This document shows positions 41,665 to 51,011 of a stretch of DNA of 62,715 nucleotides, piece by piece. Source of the stretch: Verrucomicrobiota bacterium (GTDB lineage Bacteria; Verrucomicrobiota; Verrucomicrobiia; Opitutales; UBA2995); the NCBI GenBank assembly GCA_027622555.1, contig JAQBYJ010000021.1:1-62715 (forward strand), written 5' to 3'. The notes beneath the pieces were generated by a model that was given only the letters and a program-made list of their open reading frames with translations, was not told where the DNA came from and searched no databases. A program made the translations under genes and the position numbers. Each line of letters begins with the position of its first letter. Position 1 is the stretch's first letter.

Positions 41665-43944
41665 GTGAAAATTCCCTGCCCAAATTCCCTGGTGTTTTAT
41701 GACTTTAAAGCATCGCTCTTTAATCGAATCAATTGGCTTCTTGCTGCTTTGTTAGTGACTGGAAGTCATGCTTATTCTCAGTCCTCCTCCCAAGGAAGTT
41801 CTGAGAAAAGACGGATTGCGGTAACAGCCATATCCGAGAATATTGTGATTGATGGCAAACTCGATGAAGCTGTTTGGAAATCGACTTCTACAATTGGAGA
41901 CTTGATTCAGAGACAGCCCAACCCGGGGACAACCCCTAGCGAACGAACAGATGTCACTTTATTGAGAAATGCTGATTACCTTTATATCGGTGTTGTCGCT
42001 TACGATTCTGAACCCGATAAAATTATTCGTGCGCAAATGTCTCGAGATGCGAGTGTGAGCTCAGATGATCGATTGGAAATCCTTCTGGATACCTTCCGGG
42101 ATCAACAAAGTGCATTTTATTTCGCCACTAATCCGAATGGCGCTTTAGTGGATGGTTTGGTGTTTGGGACTCAGGATTTGAATACGGATTGGAATGCCAT
42201 TTGGGATTTGCGGACACAGATAACGGAAGAGGGTTGGACGGCTGAAATTGCCATTCCCTTTAAAAGTCTCAGTTTTCCTGGAAACAGCTCTGAGTGGGGT
42301 TTCAATATTTCCCGTACTATTTATCGCAAGCTTGAGGAAGACATGTGGTCAGGGTCCCGCCTGGAAAATCGATTTCTAAAGGTATCTGAAGCCGGTGAAA
42401 TTTCGAACATGACAGGAATCAATCAAGGAATTGGTTTGGATGTCCGACCCTTTCTGGCCTCAAGCCTGTTGCACACTAAATCTACTGGAAATAACGATGT
42501 CGATTTTGAGCCAGGTTTAGATGTGTTTTGGAATATAACTCCAAGTTTAAAACTCACAGGGACCATTAATACGGACTTTGGAGAAACCGAAGTCGATGCC
42601 CGTCAAATTAACCTAACCCGTTTCTCTCTTTTCTTCCCGGAAAAACGTTCGTTCTTTCTGGAGGATGTGGGGGTGTTCGATTTTGCCAGCACGGGTCCTC
42701 AACAGCCCGGTGGGGCACCTCCCGGACGAGTGGATGTATTTCCCTTTTTTAGCAGAAGAATCGGATTGCTGAACGGCAACGAAGTCCCACTGGAAGTAGG
42801 AGTTAAGTTGACGGGTAAAGTGGGGAATACCGATGTCGGAATATTGGGAGTTCAAACAGGTAGTAACGATTCCGTTGACGCCAAAGAATTTTTCGTAGGC
42901 CGGGTGAAACAAAGGATATTTGAAGAGTCTTATGTAGGTGGAATATTTACCTATGGAAACCCAAATCAAGGTGAGTCTGGAAATACCTATGGAGCCGATA
43001 TTCGATTGGCCACTTCGGATCTTTTTGGAGACAAGAAGAATTTCATTTTTGATGCTTTTGCGTTAAACTCTGACAACAGTTCGAAGTCCGATCCGGAAGC
43101 GGATGGAACGGGAGAGTCTTTTGGGTTTTCTGCACGTTATCCAAATGACCAAGTGGACGGCATGCTGGTGTTTAGGGAAATTGGTAAGAACTTCGATCCT
43201 GGTATCGGTTTTGCGCAACGGAGTAATGTTCGAATGTATCGAGTAGCCGGAAGCTACAATCCTCGCCCAAGAGACTTCCTCGATATTCAGCAAATGTTTC
43301 ACGACATTTACTATACCTATTACGAGAATCTTGAGAAAGGTATGAAGGAGACGACGGAGCTCTATATAACGCCGCTCGACTGGCACTTTAACTCAGGAGA
43401 TTCTGTCCACGCATTGATAGATTACCAAAGACTATATGAACGGCTTTTCGAACCGTTTGAAATTTCTCCAGGAGTATTTTTGCCAGTCGGGGAGTATAGG
43501 ACTAACCGCTCTAATATTGTAATCGCCACAGCAAGCAAACGTGCGGTGTCCGCATTTATTAATGTTGGATACGGAGATTTCTGGTCTGGTACATCTGAAA
43601 ATATAAGTGCGCGGGTTACTTACAAGTTACCTCCTCACTTTACTACTACGATAAATGTGAACCAAACCTTTGCTCATTTACCGCAGGGTAATTTCATAGC
43701 ACGTATTTATACAGGCACATTTAATTACGCCGTTTCACCCCAACTGACTTTTTCCAACCTGGTGCAGTTTGACAATCGCTCGAGAAATCTCGGTTGGCAG
43801 AGCCGAATCCGTTGGACGCCCAAGCCTGGCAACGACTTATTTATTTCTTTTAACCAGGGGTGGATCAACGAACCTGGCAGCCTGCGGTTTAATGTAAGCG
43901 ATACCAAGATTGCGACCAAACTTCAGTATACCTTCCGTTTCTGA
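41665..43944 (+). CDS. DUF5916 outer membrane protein with CBM9-like N-terminal domain
   Basis: A 759-residue protein. After a leader (through about residue 38) comes a CBM9/DOMON-like domain (VIDGKLDEAVWKST; DYLYIGVVAYDSEPDKI; SSDDRLEILLDTF) and then the DUF5916 barrel region with RQINLTRFSLFFPEKRSFFLEDVGVFDF, its best-known signature, and a C-terminal Phe (YTFRF) fit for BAM recognition. Such proteins may import or bind large substrates. It starts at GTG 41665. It is co-oriented with the upstream propeller gene. Confidence 0.88.
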   Translation: MKIPCPNSLVFYDFKASLFNRINWLLAALLVTGSHAYSQSSSQGSSEKRRIAVTAISENIVIDGKLDEAVWKSTSTIGDLIQRQPNPGTTPSERTDVTLLRNADYLYIGVVAYDSEPDKIIRAQMSRDASVSSDDRLEILLDTFRDQQSAFYFATNPNGALVDGLVFGTQDLNTDWNAIWDLRTQITEEGWTAEIAIPFKSLSFPGNSSEWGFNISRTIYRKLEEDMWSGSRLENRFLKVSEAGEISNMTGINQGIGLDVRPFLASSLLHTKSTGNNDVDFEPGLDVFWNITPSLKLTGTINTDFGETEVDARQINLTRFSLFFPEKRSFFLEDVGVFDFASTGPQQPGGAPPGRVDVFPFFSRRIGLLNGNEVPLEVGVKLTGKVGNTDVGILGVQTGSNDSVDAKEFFVGRVKQRIFEESYVGGIFTYGNPNQGESGNTYGADIRLATSDLFGDKKNFIFDAFALNSDNSSKSDPEADGTGESFGFSARYPNDQVDGMLVFREIGKNFDPGIGFAQRSNVRMYRVAGSYNPRPRDFLDIQQMFHDIYYTYYENLEKGMKETTELYITPLDWHFNSGDSVHALIDYQRLYERLFEPFEISPGVFLPVGEYRTNRSNIVIATASKRAVSAFINVGYGDFWSGTSENISARVTYKLPPHFTTTINVNQTFAHLPQGNFIARIYTGTFNYAVSPQLTFSNLVQFDNRSRNLGWQSRIRWTPKPGNDLFISFNQGWINEPGSLRFNVSDTKIATKLQYTFRF

Positions 43945-43968
43945 GCTTGGAATTCAGAGGTGGTCTTT

Positions 43969-44002
43969 TAAATGGATAGTCCTAATGGCCGCTCTCCATT
44001 TA
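43969..44002. terminator. Possible bidirectional terminator hairpin
   Basis: TAAATGGA (43969-43976) and TCCATTTA (43995-44002) are exact inverted arms around an 18-base loop, placed between two convergent genes and overlapping the oxidoreductase stop. The stem is AT-rich, so the call is weak. Confidence 0.3.
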
Positions 44003-45190
44003 TAGACTTAACCAGCAGCCATTGTTTCGACTGCTTTCGACCGCTTTCTCGATGAATTGAATTCCCGCGAGGCCATCCTCAACCGTAGCGTATTTTGAGC
44101 CGTCGGTTGCGGTGTAAGCATTTGTCTGGTACGCCCGGACATCGTTTTCAAAACAACGATGTAGGCGGGCAAACGCATCGTGAAACCCTTCACTGTGACC
44201 CCAGGGAATGGTGTTTTCATCCAAAAGTTCCTGAGGAAGTTTTTCTAGGAAATCATCTGGTTTCAGATTTGGATCTCGATAATAAACGCGGTCGGGTTTT
44301 CCCAGTGGGTATACCTGCAGTTTCTCCGACTCTTCCTGGGCCCAGCGCAATGAACCTTTTTCTCCATTCACTTCTATGCGAAGATCGTTTTTGTGGCCGA
44401 TGGCGATCTGTGTTGCGCGCACCAATCCTTTTCCACCGTTGCTCAATCTACAATAGGCAGTGAAATGATCATCGAGATTGTCGTCCGGGTTTTCATTCCA
44501 CTTAAAAAACGACTCCAGATGAGCGCTGAGCTCCTTGACTTCGAGACCTGTAATGTAACGTAGCTGCATGAGAGCGTGGGTACCGATATCACCACCACAG
44601 TTTGAAATACCCGAGATGTTTTTATTCAGACGCCAGGTGGTTTTTTTGATATCCGGATCGCTTGCGCGCATGGCCATCCATGATTGATGATAAGAGCTAT
44701 CCACCCAACGAATGTCTCCCAGCAATCCACTTTGAACGATGTGTCGTGCCAACCGTGTGGTCCAATGCCCCAGGTAGGTATGGGCAACACAGAAAGGGAT
44801 GATCTTTTCATTTACCAACCTGCACAGCGTTTGGGATTCTTCCAGGTTGAGTGTGAGTGGCTTCTCGCAAAACACCGGAATGCCTGCTTCGATAAATTTC
44901 TTTGCAGGATCAAAATGTGCGTGGTTGGGAGTCTGAATTAAAACATAATCAATTCGTTCACCTTGCGGTTTTCCAAGCTCCTGCTCCAGCATGGCGTCGT
45001 AACTTTCATACCCTGTGATGGGGTACGGCCACTCCTCAGCAGATCGCAGTGCGTTCTCCGGATTCGACGAAAGTGCCGCCGCAGTCACTCGACGTGTGCC
45101 ATCCATGAAAATGGCGCGTTGATGCGCGTTGGTGATGAAGCCTTTGCTTCCTCCGATCAGGCCGACATTAAGAGGTCTTTTGTTTCCCAT
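44000..45190 (-). CDS. Gfo/Idh/MocA family oxidoreductase
   Basis: A 396-residue NAD(P)-dependent sugar oxidoreductase. The dinucleotide loop is VGLIGGSKGFI, and the catalytic-Lys motif FCEKPLTLNLEES is intact, with IPFCVAHTYLGHW and GGDIGTHALMQLRYITG in the substrate half. No signal peptide is seen, so it is cytoplasmic. ATG 45190 is chosen; the open frame extends 14 codons further upstream without family-like sequence. Its neighbour on the same strand is a secreted esterase. The substrate is unknown but is probably a sugar or cyclitol acid. Confidence 0.92.
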   Translation of the reverse strand: MGNKRPLNVGLIGGSKGFITNAHQRAIFMDGTRRVTAAALSSNPENALRSAEEWPYPITGYESYDAMLEQELGKPQGERIDYVLIQTPNHAHFDPAKKFIEAGIPVFCEKPLTLNLEESQTLCRLVNEKIIPFCVAHTYLGHWTTRLARHIVQSGLLGDIRWVDSSYHQSWMAMRASDPDIKKTTWRLNKNISGISNCGGDIGTHALMQLRYITGLEVKELSAHLESFFKWNENPDDNLDDHFTAYCRLSNGGKGLVRATQIAIGHKNDLRIEVNGEKGSLRWAQEESEKLQVYPLGKPDRVYYRDPNLKPDDFLEKLPQELLDENTIPWGHSEGFHDAFARLHRCFENDVRAYQTNAYTATDGSKYATVEDGLAGIQFIEKAVESSRNNGCWLSL

Positions 45191-45246
45191 AATTTGCTCC
45201 GGATATTGACCAAGTTTGCTTAGCCGTATCAAGAGGAATAGAAAAT

Positions 45247-46470
45247 CTATTGTTCGTAGTGCTTAAATGGGATGAGTGGAATATCGTTATCCTCGCGAAG
45301 TTTTTTGAATTTCGCCAATTCATCCCAGTCTTTTTTTCCGTCGTATTTGGTGTCTTGAATGTCGCTTCTATTCGAGCTGATTGACTTGTGAGGCATTTCG
45401 ACCACGGGTTCCCTGTTGAGGAATCCTATATCGATCAGAAACTCGTTTACATTGTGGGTGGTGTATTCCAGGTGAGGAGAGTTGTTATACCAACTGTGAA
45501 CCTCGCCTTTATAGACGTAACTTTGGCACTTTAATCCAAGTTCTTTTGTGCGAATGATCCATCTAATGTCCGAAACGTAAAACGCGTCCCTTGTCCCAAA
45601 CAGGATGATGCTCGGTGGCGAATCTTTGGTCAGATTTTCGATGGCCGATACCACATGCAGTCCTTCCCGGTAGTCTTCTGGGTCTTTGCCGAGGAAGAGG
45701 CATTCTTCCTCAATTTGTCTCGGGTGGGTTGGTTCAAAGAAATCGACGAATGGGTTAAATAGAAGCATGGCTTTTACGCCGATATCGATGTCGAGATTGT
45801 CCTCTTCGCCGACAAAACCAAGCTGCGCAAATTTCTGGGCATCTACTGTCGCAACGGCAGAAGCCATACATCCTCCGGCGGAACCTCCGCCAACCACTAT
45901 TTCATTCGGATCGATACCAAACTCCTGAGCTCTTTCCTTAATCCAACGAATGGCGCTGATCCCGTCCTCTACTGCCGAGACAGGAATCGTCTGATCCAGA
46001 TCTCGTATTCGGTATTCGGGACGAAAACAAACGGCTCCACGTTGAGTGAAGTAATTGGCTTGGTGGTAGAATTGTCCGGCATTTCCTTGGGTAAAACCGC
46101 CACCGTGCCAGAAAACAAGGGCAGGGCGTTTGTCGGTGGCTTGCCAGGTGTCAGGATAATCCACAAAGATATGAAGATTCCTTTTCTCGGTGGTCTTAAA
46201 AACGAAGGACCTGGTATCTTCGTCGCTCAGCCCAGGAGCTACGTATTTTTTTTGGTTCAGAGTTCGTTGCAAAACGGGTTTTCCAATTTGTTCGTAAAAT
46301 GTGGCAATCCCCTCCGCCCGTTCATTCTGCGATAGGTTGTTTATCCAATTTCTCACTTCCTTGCGTGAAGGATTTTTCCCAAAGGGAAGCTCAACTTCGG
46401 CCGGAAGGAATGTTGGGGGAAAGCCAATCGTCAGAATTAGCAGTGTATGAAGCAGGCAACGTTTTTTCAT
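45247..46470 (-). CDS. BD-FAE-like alpha/beta-hydrolase (secreted esterase)
   Basis: A 407-residue protein with a signal peptide (KKRCLLHTLLILTIGFPPTF). The oxyanion motif is FWHGGGFTQGN, the nucleophile Ser sits in VVGGGSAGGCMAS, and the acid and His are expected in LFGTRDAFY and KGEVHSWYN. Such enzymes remove acetyl or feruloyl groups from plant or algal glycans. An upstream ATG at 46491 would add seven residues. It lies 56 bases from the Gfo/Idh gene and likely shares its transcript. Confidence 0.85.
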   Translation of the reverse strand: MKKRCLLHTLLILTIGFPPTFLPAEVELPFGKNPSRKEVRNWINNLSQNERAEGIATFYEQIGKPVLQRTLNQKKYVAPGLSDEDTRSFVFKTTEKRNLHIFVDYPDTWQATDKRPALVFWHGGGFTQGNAGQFYHQANYFTQRGAVCFRPEYRIRDLDQTIPVSAVEDGISAIRWIKERAQEFGIDPNEIVVGGGSAGGCMASAVATVDAQKFAQLGFVGEEDNLDIDIGVKAMLLFNPFVDFFEPTHPRQIEEECLFLGKDPEDYREGLHVVSAIENLTKDSPPSIILFGTRDAFYVSDIRWIIRTKELGLKCQSYVYKGEVHSWYNNSPHLEYTTHNVNEFLIDIGFLNREPVVEMPHKSISSNRSDIQDTKYDGKKDWDELAKFKKLREDNDIPLIPFKHYEQ

Positions 46471-46618
46471 GTCGTCATTGTATTTACTCAAGAGTTATGG
46501 CCGTCTGCAATCAACTATTGTTCGAGTTTCGTTGAAAGAATTTTTTTGAGTCGTCTACAATACCTTAGGCTTCATGCTTTAGAGAAAATAAGAACCAGTT
46601 TCCTTATGTTTCCATTTT

Positions 46619-47170
46619 ATGACCCTCATTAAAAAGACCGGATTTTTTATTTCCTTTTTGATCTTTTGTGGGGTCTCTCTTTGGATCTCCAATCGGTATG
46701 ATTCTACCGGTCTGGAAAGAGTGGAGGAGGGAAATTCCCCTCTGAAGAAAACTGCAGGATCAAGATTGAATTCATCGGTGATAGAAGAAACACCAGATTT
46801 GGTTTCGTCCTCTGCTATCGAGGCTTTTGAAGAATGGATGGAGAGATTCTTCAATGAAAATGAAACTGTGAATGCTTCAATGGTAGAGGAGGGTGTAGCA
46901 GTTGCTTCTGTTCGGCGATCTGAAATGAAGGAGCTTATTAGAATCGCTCCGGCAACAGCACTTGCTTTGACAGTTCCTTATGAATTCAGGCGAGAGCTTC
47001 CAAAGGAGGTAATAAATCAACTTGAAACGGTCATCAATACTCATGCTAGCTTTGACCTACTCGTTTATTGTCCGGAGCCCGGGCAAGAGGGCCGAGGATT
47101 GGAGCGCTTGGTTTCACTCAAAGGGCAGTCCTATCAAGTTTTCACTTTCGGCCGAGGACTCAATGTGACG
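46619..47170 (+). pseudogene. 5' fragment of a large verrucomicrobial surface protein
   Basis: About 185 codons resembling the start of large verrucomicrobial secreted proteins: leader (FFISFLIFCGVSLWI), then SSAIEAFEEWMERFFNENE, EEGVAVASVRRSEMKELI and ATALALTVPYEFRRELPKEV, VYCPEPGQ. In intact relatives this helical head is followed by very long repeat regions. Here it stops making sense near 47170, and a fragment in another frame takes over at 47193. A deletion probably removed the middle. Confidence 0.6.
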
Positions 47171-47192
47171 GCGAAGAATCAACTGCCCATCT

Positions 47193-47531
47193 GTGGCATC
47201 GCGAGGTCACGGGCGGGGCGTAGTTTGGTTCGAGGCTCCGATGTGGAAAGAGCATGGGATTCACCCCACGCTGAAAGAGCCCCATAGTCTGTTGGTTACG
47301 GATATGGATGGGGACGGAGATCTAGACGCTGCGACCTGTGCTTTTGGAGACAAGGAAGCTTGGTGGTTCGAAAACGACGGGCACGGTCAGTTCAAGAACC
47401 ATTTGGTCACGACCAATCAAGAGGCTTATGACATTAGGGCCTTTGATATGGATCTGGATGGAGATTTGGATCTGCTGATTGGCGGGCGCGCTTCAAACAA
47501 TGTTGTTTGGTGTGAGAATCCTCGCTTATAA
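47193..47531 (+). pseudogene. 3' fragment of an FG-GAP/VCBS-repeat protein
   Basis: About 110 codons with two FG-GAP-type repeats: SLLVTDMDGDGDLDAATCAF, WWFENDGHGQFKNH, then FDMDLDGDLDLLIGG and NVVWCENPRL, the usual blade-end sequence. It lacks a leader and a proper start. It lies directly downstream of the 5' fragment above but in a different frame and from a different part of the gene or another gene. Confidence 0.6.
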
Positions 47532-47640
47532 GGATTATTCGGGGCTCTGTGCCTACCAGTAATCTCTCTGATGTTAGTGTCTTGTTGCTCGAAACTTGAT
47601 TAGGAAGACAACTAGTAAAGGTCCAAGAATTCCCGGCTAG

Positions 47641-47835
47641 CTTTTCCAAACCTCCTTGTACTGAGGCTTGATGAGCGCCTCCGTCTCCGGCGCACTAGGG
47701 CATTCCATAGTCTTCCAATCGAAGGTGAGCCACCCGCCTTGCGCGCGGCTTCGGTGACCAGACGCGTCTCTTCCACCGTGCGGCAGGTGAGTTCGCCGGT
47801 TTTGATGGTTGGAGAAAATGGATACCGTTTTTGAA
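47641..47835 (-). pseudogene. Mosaic of lactonase and Gfo/Idh oxidoreductase scraps
   Basis: On the minus strand three pieces follow each other. First, about 45 bases nearly identical to the truncated lactonase at 50041-50110 (encoding TVSIFS, then KTGELT after a two-base deletion). Second, CRTVEETRLVTEAARKAGG, which is the Gfo/Idh segment after the catalytic KP. Third, in another frame, LTFDWKTMECPSAPETEALI ending KEVWKS, which resembles the C-terminus of the same oxidoreductase family. No single protein can be made. Between 47532 and 47640 there is no gene. Confidence 0.5.
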
Positions 47836-47872
47836 AACACAGTTGCTGACGTCGTTTGCTCCGTCCGTTCGA

Positions 47873-48589
47873 TCATCGAGGTCGTATGCGCTGCGCGGCT
47901 TCTTTTATCTGGGCTATGCGGGAGTTAAAAGAAGGGTGGGTTGAGAAATATTCAGGGATATCCGATTCCTTCAATGGCTTCAGTCGCTCAAATATTCGAA
48001 TGGCTCCCTTCGGATCACGACCGGCTGCCATAGCGAGCCGTATTCCGAAGTCGTCCGCCTCGTATTCGTTGTCGCGCGAATACTCCGTCTTAAGGAATTT
48101 CAGAGTGGCCTGCTTGGCGGCAGCCCCGAGGAGGCCACCGGCCCGAAGCCATTTGCTGATCACTTGAATGGAATGCTCGGCTATCATGCGGTCAAACGCA
48201 TGCCCTTTCACTACGTGGCCCATTTCATGAGCGATAATAAAGGCGAGTTCGTCTTCATTGCGCCCGCAGTGATTCACGAGGGCATCCGTCAGAAATATAA
48301 ATCCGCCCGGCAGCACAAAGGCATTCACATCGCTTGATCGTATGACCGTGCAGGTGAAGCGGTGAGGCGTATTGATCCATGCGGCCAGGCGCTTATAAAG
48401 CGCATCTATAAATTCGATTTCGACCCTTTCACTTTCGGCTGTGATTTCTTTGGCCATCTGATGGCCCAGCTTATATTCCGAGGCGATGCTCTCTTCTTCG
48501 GTTCCGAGTAAGGAATCATAGAGCCAGCGGGACTTTTTATAAGTCTCCCCGACCTTTTTTCCAAGCCCCTTAAAAAATGCGTCCATCAT
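47873..48589 (-). CDS. M48-family metallopeptidase without membrane segments
   Basis: A 238-residue zinc peptidase. The HExxH motif is in FIIAHEMGHVVKGHAFD (about residues 120-136), the third ligand Glu is in NEYEADDFGIRLA, and NAFVLPGGFIFLTDALV is the usual strand before the active site. FSTHPSFNSRI near the end is also typical. There is no signal peptide or membrane helix, unlike HtpX or exported BepA/LoiP types, so it is probably cytoplasmic or secreted by another route. It lies between degenerate genes but appears intact. Confidence 0.85.
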   Translation of the reverse strand: MMDAFFKGLGKKVGETYKKSRWLYDSLLGTEEESIASEYKLGHQMAKEITAESERVEIEFIDALYKRLAAWINTPHRFTCTVIRSSDVNAFVLPGGFIFLTDALVNHCGRNEDELAFIIAHEMGHVVKGHAFDRMIAEHSIQVISKWLRAGGLLGAAAKQATLKFLKTEYSRDNEYEADDFGIRLAMAAGRDPKGAIRIFERLKPLKESDIPEYFSTHPSFNSRIAQIKEAAQRIRPR

Positions 48590-48730
48590 TGTATCTCAGA
48601 ACTAGCGACAAGGACCGGCAATGGCAAAAGGAATCAGCGGGGGCAGGTTTTGATTGTTGACTGAGATGCTCCTGTGATCCTGGGGTGCCTTCCAAATGAT
48701 TAAGCATAGCGGAGCCAGATATTTCCAATT

Positions 48731-49864
48731 CTACAGTAGTTCGTCCTCAAGGATAGATATGACTGTTTTGGCCATAGCCAATGTTTTGGCATCGATGTGT
48801 GGGTCTTCCGCAAAGAAGTGGTCGCTATTGGGCGCGATCAAAGTCCGGCTGCCGGGGATGAGAGTGTCTGCAAGCAGGGTCAAACCGTCGTTGGGGCCCT
48901 GGCTGACCAAGGCTTTGTAGTTATTCTTGGCGTATTTGCTGAGTTGTCCGGAAAAGGACAAACCCACATAATTGACAATTAGCAGTCCCGCAGGAAGTTG
49001 CAGTTGCTCAATCCGTTTACGGCAGGACTCAGCTCCCATGGAGGCCACGGCATCCTTTTTCCATCCTTTAATAAACAGTACCGCATTCATGAACCATGCC
49101 CTGGGAAAAGTATTGTAGTGCTCAAAAAGCGGGCTCCCTTGAAGGATACCTCCCAGGTTGATCCAAGCTCCGAAATGGACATTTCCGGTATTCCGAAACT
49201 CCTCCAGGGCAAGATGTATCGCCGGTCCTGCGGAACTCGCCCCCGCAATTATGCATTTTTTGTCCTGACTCGCCAGTCTCCTTAAGGTTTCAACGATCAA
49301 ATCCGCGTTCTCTTCCACCGATCCATTGGGGTCTATTTCGATCAACCGGTTGTCGATTCCCAGATCACTGAGAAGCTGCCTGGGTCGGGCCAGATCCGCA
49401 CCTGTCAAATGACCGCTCTTCACGTAATCCCACCCCGGCACGAAAAGCACCCGGTAACGGTTGTAATACTTTTCCAGGCGCTCCGAGTCCGGGTTTTCTA
49501 GGTAGAATTGGAATCGCCGCTGACAATCCAAACTGGCCGGATCTCTGCTCACAAGGCCTGCTAGATAGAGCGCTGCGAAATCGACCGATTCCTCTTCCGC
49601 GATCCGAAGCAGATATTCCCGGTCCGGCCAGCCCGTGGATGGCATTGTTCTGAACAAGGTATCGATTCGGGCGTTAAACTCAGGATTGCTTTTCTCGCCC
49701 TGAAGGTAATGGGACAAGTAGTAGGCCGCCTGGGGTGAATCCAGGGTAGTATGGACCGTTTCGCCATGAAGTTGCCCCCGCGCGTTGAAGCGCTGAACTG
49801 CCTGACAACCGCATGATAATACTGTAACCGCCATCGCAATAGTGATACCAAATCTGGTTAGCAT
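48731..49864 (-). CDS. Lipoprotein alpha/beta-hydrolase of unknown substrate
   Basis: A 377-residue protein with lipobox VLSCGC. The C-terminal two thirds form an alpha/beta-hydrolase fold: VLFVPGWDY (oxyanion region), CIIAGASSAGPAIHLAL (nucleophile Ser in GASSAG), QGPNDGLTLL (acid) and IAPNSDHFFAED (His). GYVKSGHLTGADLARPR and the N-terminal helices are not familiar. It could be a serine hydrolase acting on lipids or esters in the envelope. The first ATG of the frame at 49870 adds two residues. Confidence 0.75.
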   Translation of the reverse strand: MLTRFGITIAMAVTVLSCGCQAVQRFNARGQLHGETVHTTLDSPQAAYYLSHYLQGEKSNPEFNARIDTLFRTMPSTGWPDREYLLRIAEEESVDFAALYLAGLVSRDPASLDCQRRFQFYLENPDSERLEKYYNRYRVLFVPGWDYVKSGHLTGADLARPRQLLSDLGIDNRLIEIDPNGSVEENADLIVETLRRLASQDKKCIIAGASSAGPAIHLALEEFRNTGNVHFGAWINLGGILQGSPLFEHYNTFPRAWFMNAVLFIKGWKKDAVASMGAESCRKRIEQLQLPAGLLIVNYVGLSFSGQLSKYAKNNYKALVSQGPNDGLTLLADTLIPGSRTLIAPNSDHFFAEDPHIDAKTLAMAKTVISILEDELL

Positions 49865-50007
49865 TTCCAAACAAGAATAATGAAATTACTTTATATTCCA
49901 GGCGCGACAGAATATGTAATGTGAGGAACAGACGTCCGTAAGGTCTTGATGGTTGACTGTGATGCTGCTCTTTCCCTGACCTCATCAAACTTCGAGATCT
50001 TATTCGT

Positions 50008-50598
50008 CTACTCCTTGAAGAGGATGCAGTATACGCTGGGGAGGTTTACCAGGTTTTTAGTGGGGAAGGTAAGTTCGCCGGTTTCTTGATTGATGGAGAA
50101 AATGGATACCGTGTTGGAGGCTTCTCCGGATACGAACAACCACTTTCCCGTGGGATCGATGCGGGCGTTTCTTGGCCAGCTTCCATGGATGGGTTCTGTT
50201 TCGATTTCAGTGAGCTTTCCGGTTGTGGATTCCGTCTTGAAAGCGGTGATTGAATCGTGGCCCCAGTTTGCGGAATAGACAAATTTCCCGTTGGTTGAGA
50301 ATCTCATGTGGCGTGGTCCGCCGCCCGGTACGGATGGGGCAAGACTATGGGGAGTGAGCGACGATCCGTCTAAGTCGACCTTGTAGATGTGGATGTTATC
50401 GGTGCCGAGATCCGGGACCAGGGCGAATTTACCATCGGGCGAAAAGCCGGTCCAGTGCGGGTGAGGATCCATTTGGCGGCTATTCACTTTGGAGGGGACT
50501 TCGTGCATCAGAACTTGAGTTTGTTTTTCTATGGATCCGTTGTCAGCGATTTTGAATACGCCTACGGAACCTTTGAAATACTGCGCGGTGATCAGGAT
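50008..50598 (-). pseudogene. 5'-truncated lactonase family beta-propeller (6-phosphogluconolactonase-like)
   Basis: The frame is open from 50598 to 50008 but has no start for the missing N-terminal half. The remaining 195 codons have lactonase blades: QYFKGSVGVFKIADNGSIEK, DPHPHWTGFSPDGKFALVPD, GGGPRHMRFSTNGKFVYSAN, WPRNARIDPTGKWLFVSGEA and SNTVSIFSINQETGELT. Lactonase/Pgl propellers are about 350 residues, so at least three blades are lost. A second scrap of the same sequence is at about 47790-47835, implying a duplicated, decaying gene. The 137 bases at 49871-50007 hold no gene. Confidence 0.65.
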
Positions 50599-50699
50599 TT
50601 AGCAAGCTTGCGTTTTCCCGAGATTTGGATTCGGGGTACCATTTATCTGCGGGGAGTATCCGGTCTTTGGGCTCGAGCGAACAGCTCAATGCAACTTTC

Positions 50700-50810
50700 T
50701 TGTAACCGAGATTGGTAGGGCTAGTGCGTCCTCGCAGTGCCGTGTATTTCCAGGAGATTCGGGGGCGGTGCCTGCCTTCGCGCAAGGCACGGTGCCACGG
50801 GGACGTGTAG
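50700..50810. repeat. GC-rich REP-like palindromic spacer
   Basis: A 413-base gap (50599-51011) contains short inverted GC-rich segments, clearest as TGCCTT...AAGGCA at about 50777-50793, and GTGCC words on both sides. There is no other RNA or gene except an in-frame upstream extension of the beta-helix gene (50889-51011) whose DLIAELVDALNKRNIKL resembles a helix of alpha-L-fucosidase-like enzymes and may be a relic. Confidence 0.35.
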
Positions 50811-51011
50811 CGACTAACTGTATGTCTGTGGAAAAAGGGAAATCAATTGCAGTAAGGTCGTAACTCACCGAGTTTTGGATTCGGGAATTTGAGGAAGCAA
50901 GAGGACTTGATCGCCGAATTGGTGGATGCCCTGAACAAAAGAAATATCAAACTAAATTATCCTGTAAAAATAGGGTGGGCAACTGACCTGCGGCAGTTAG
51001 TATTTAGGACA

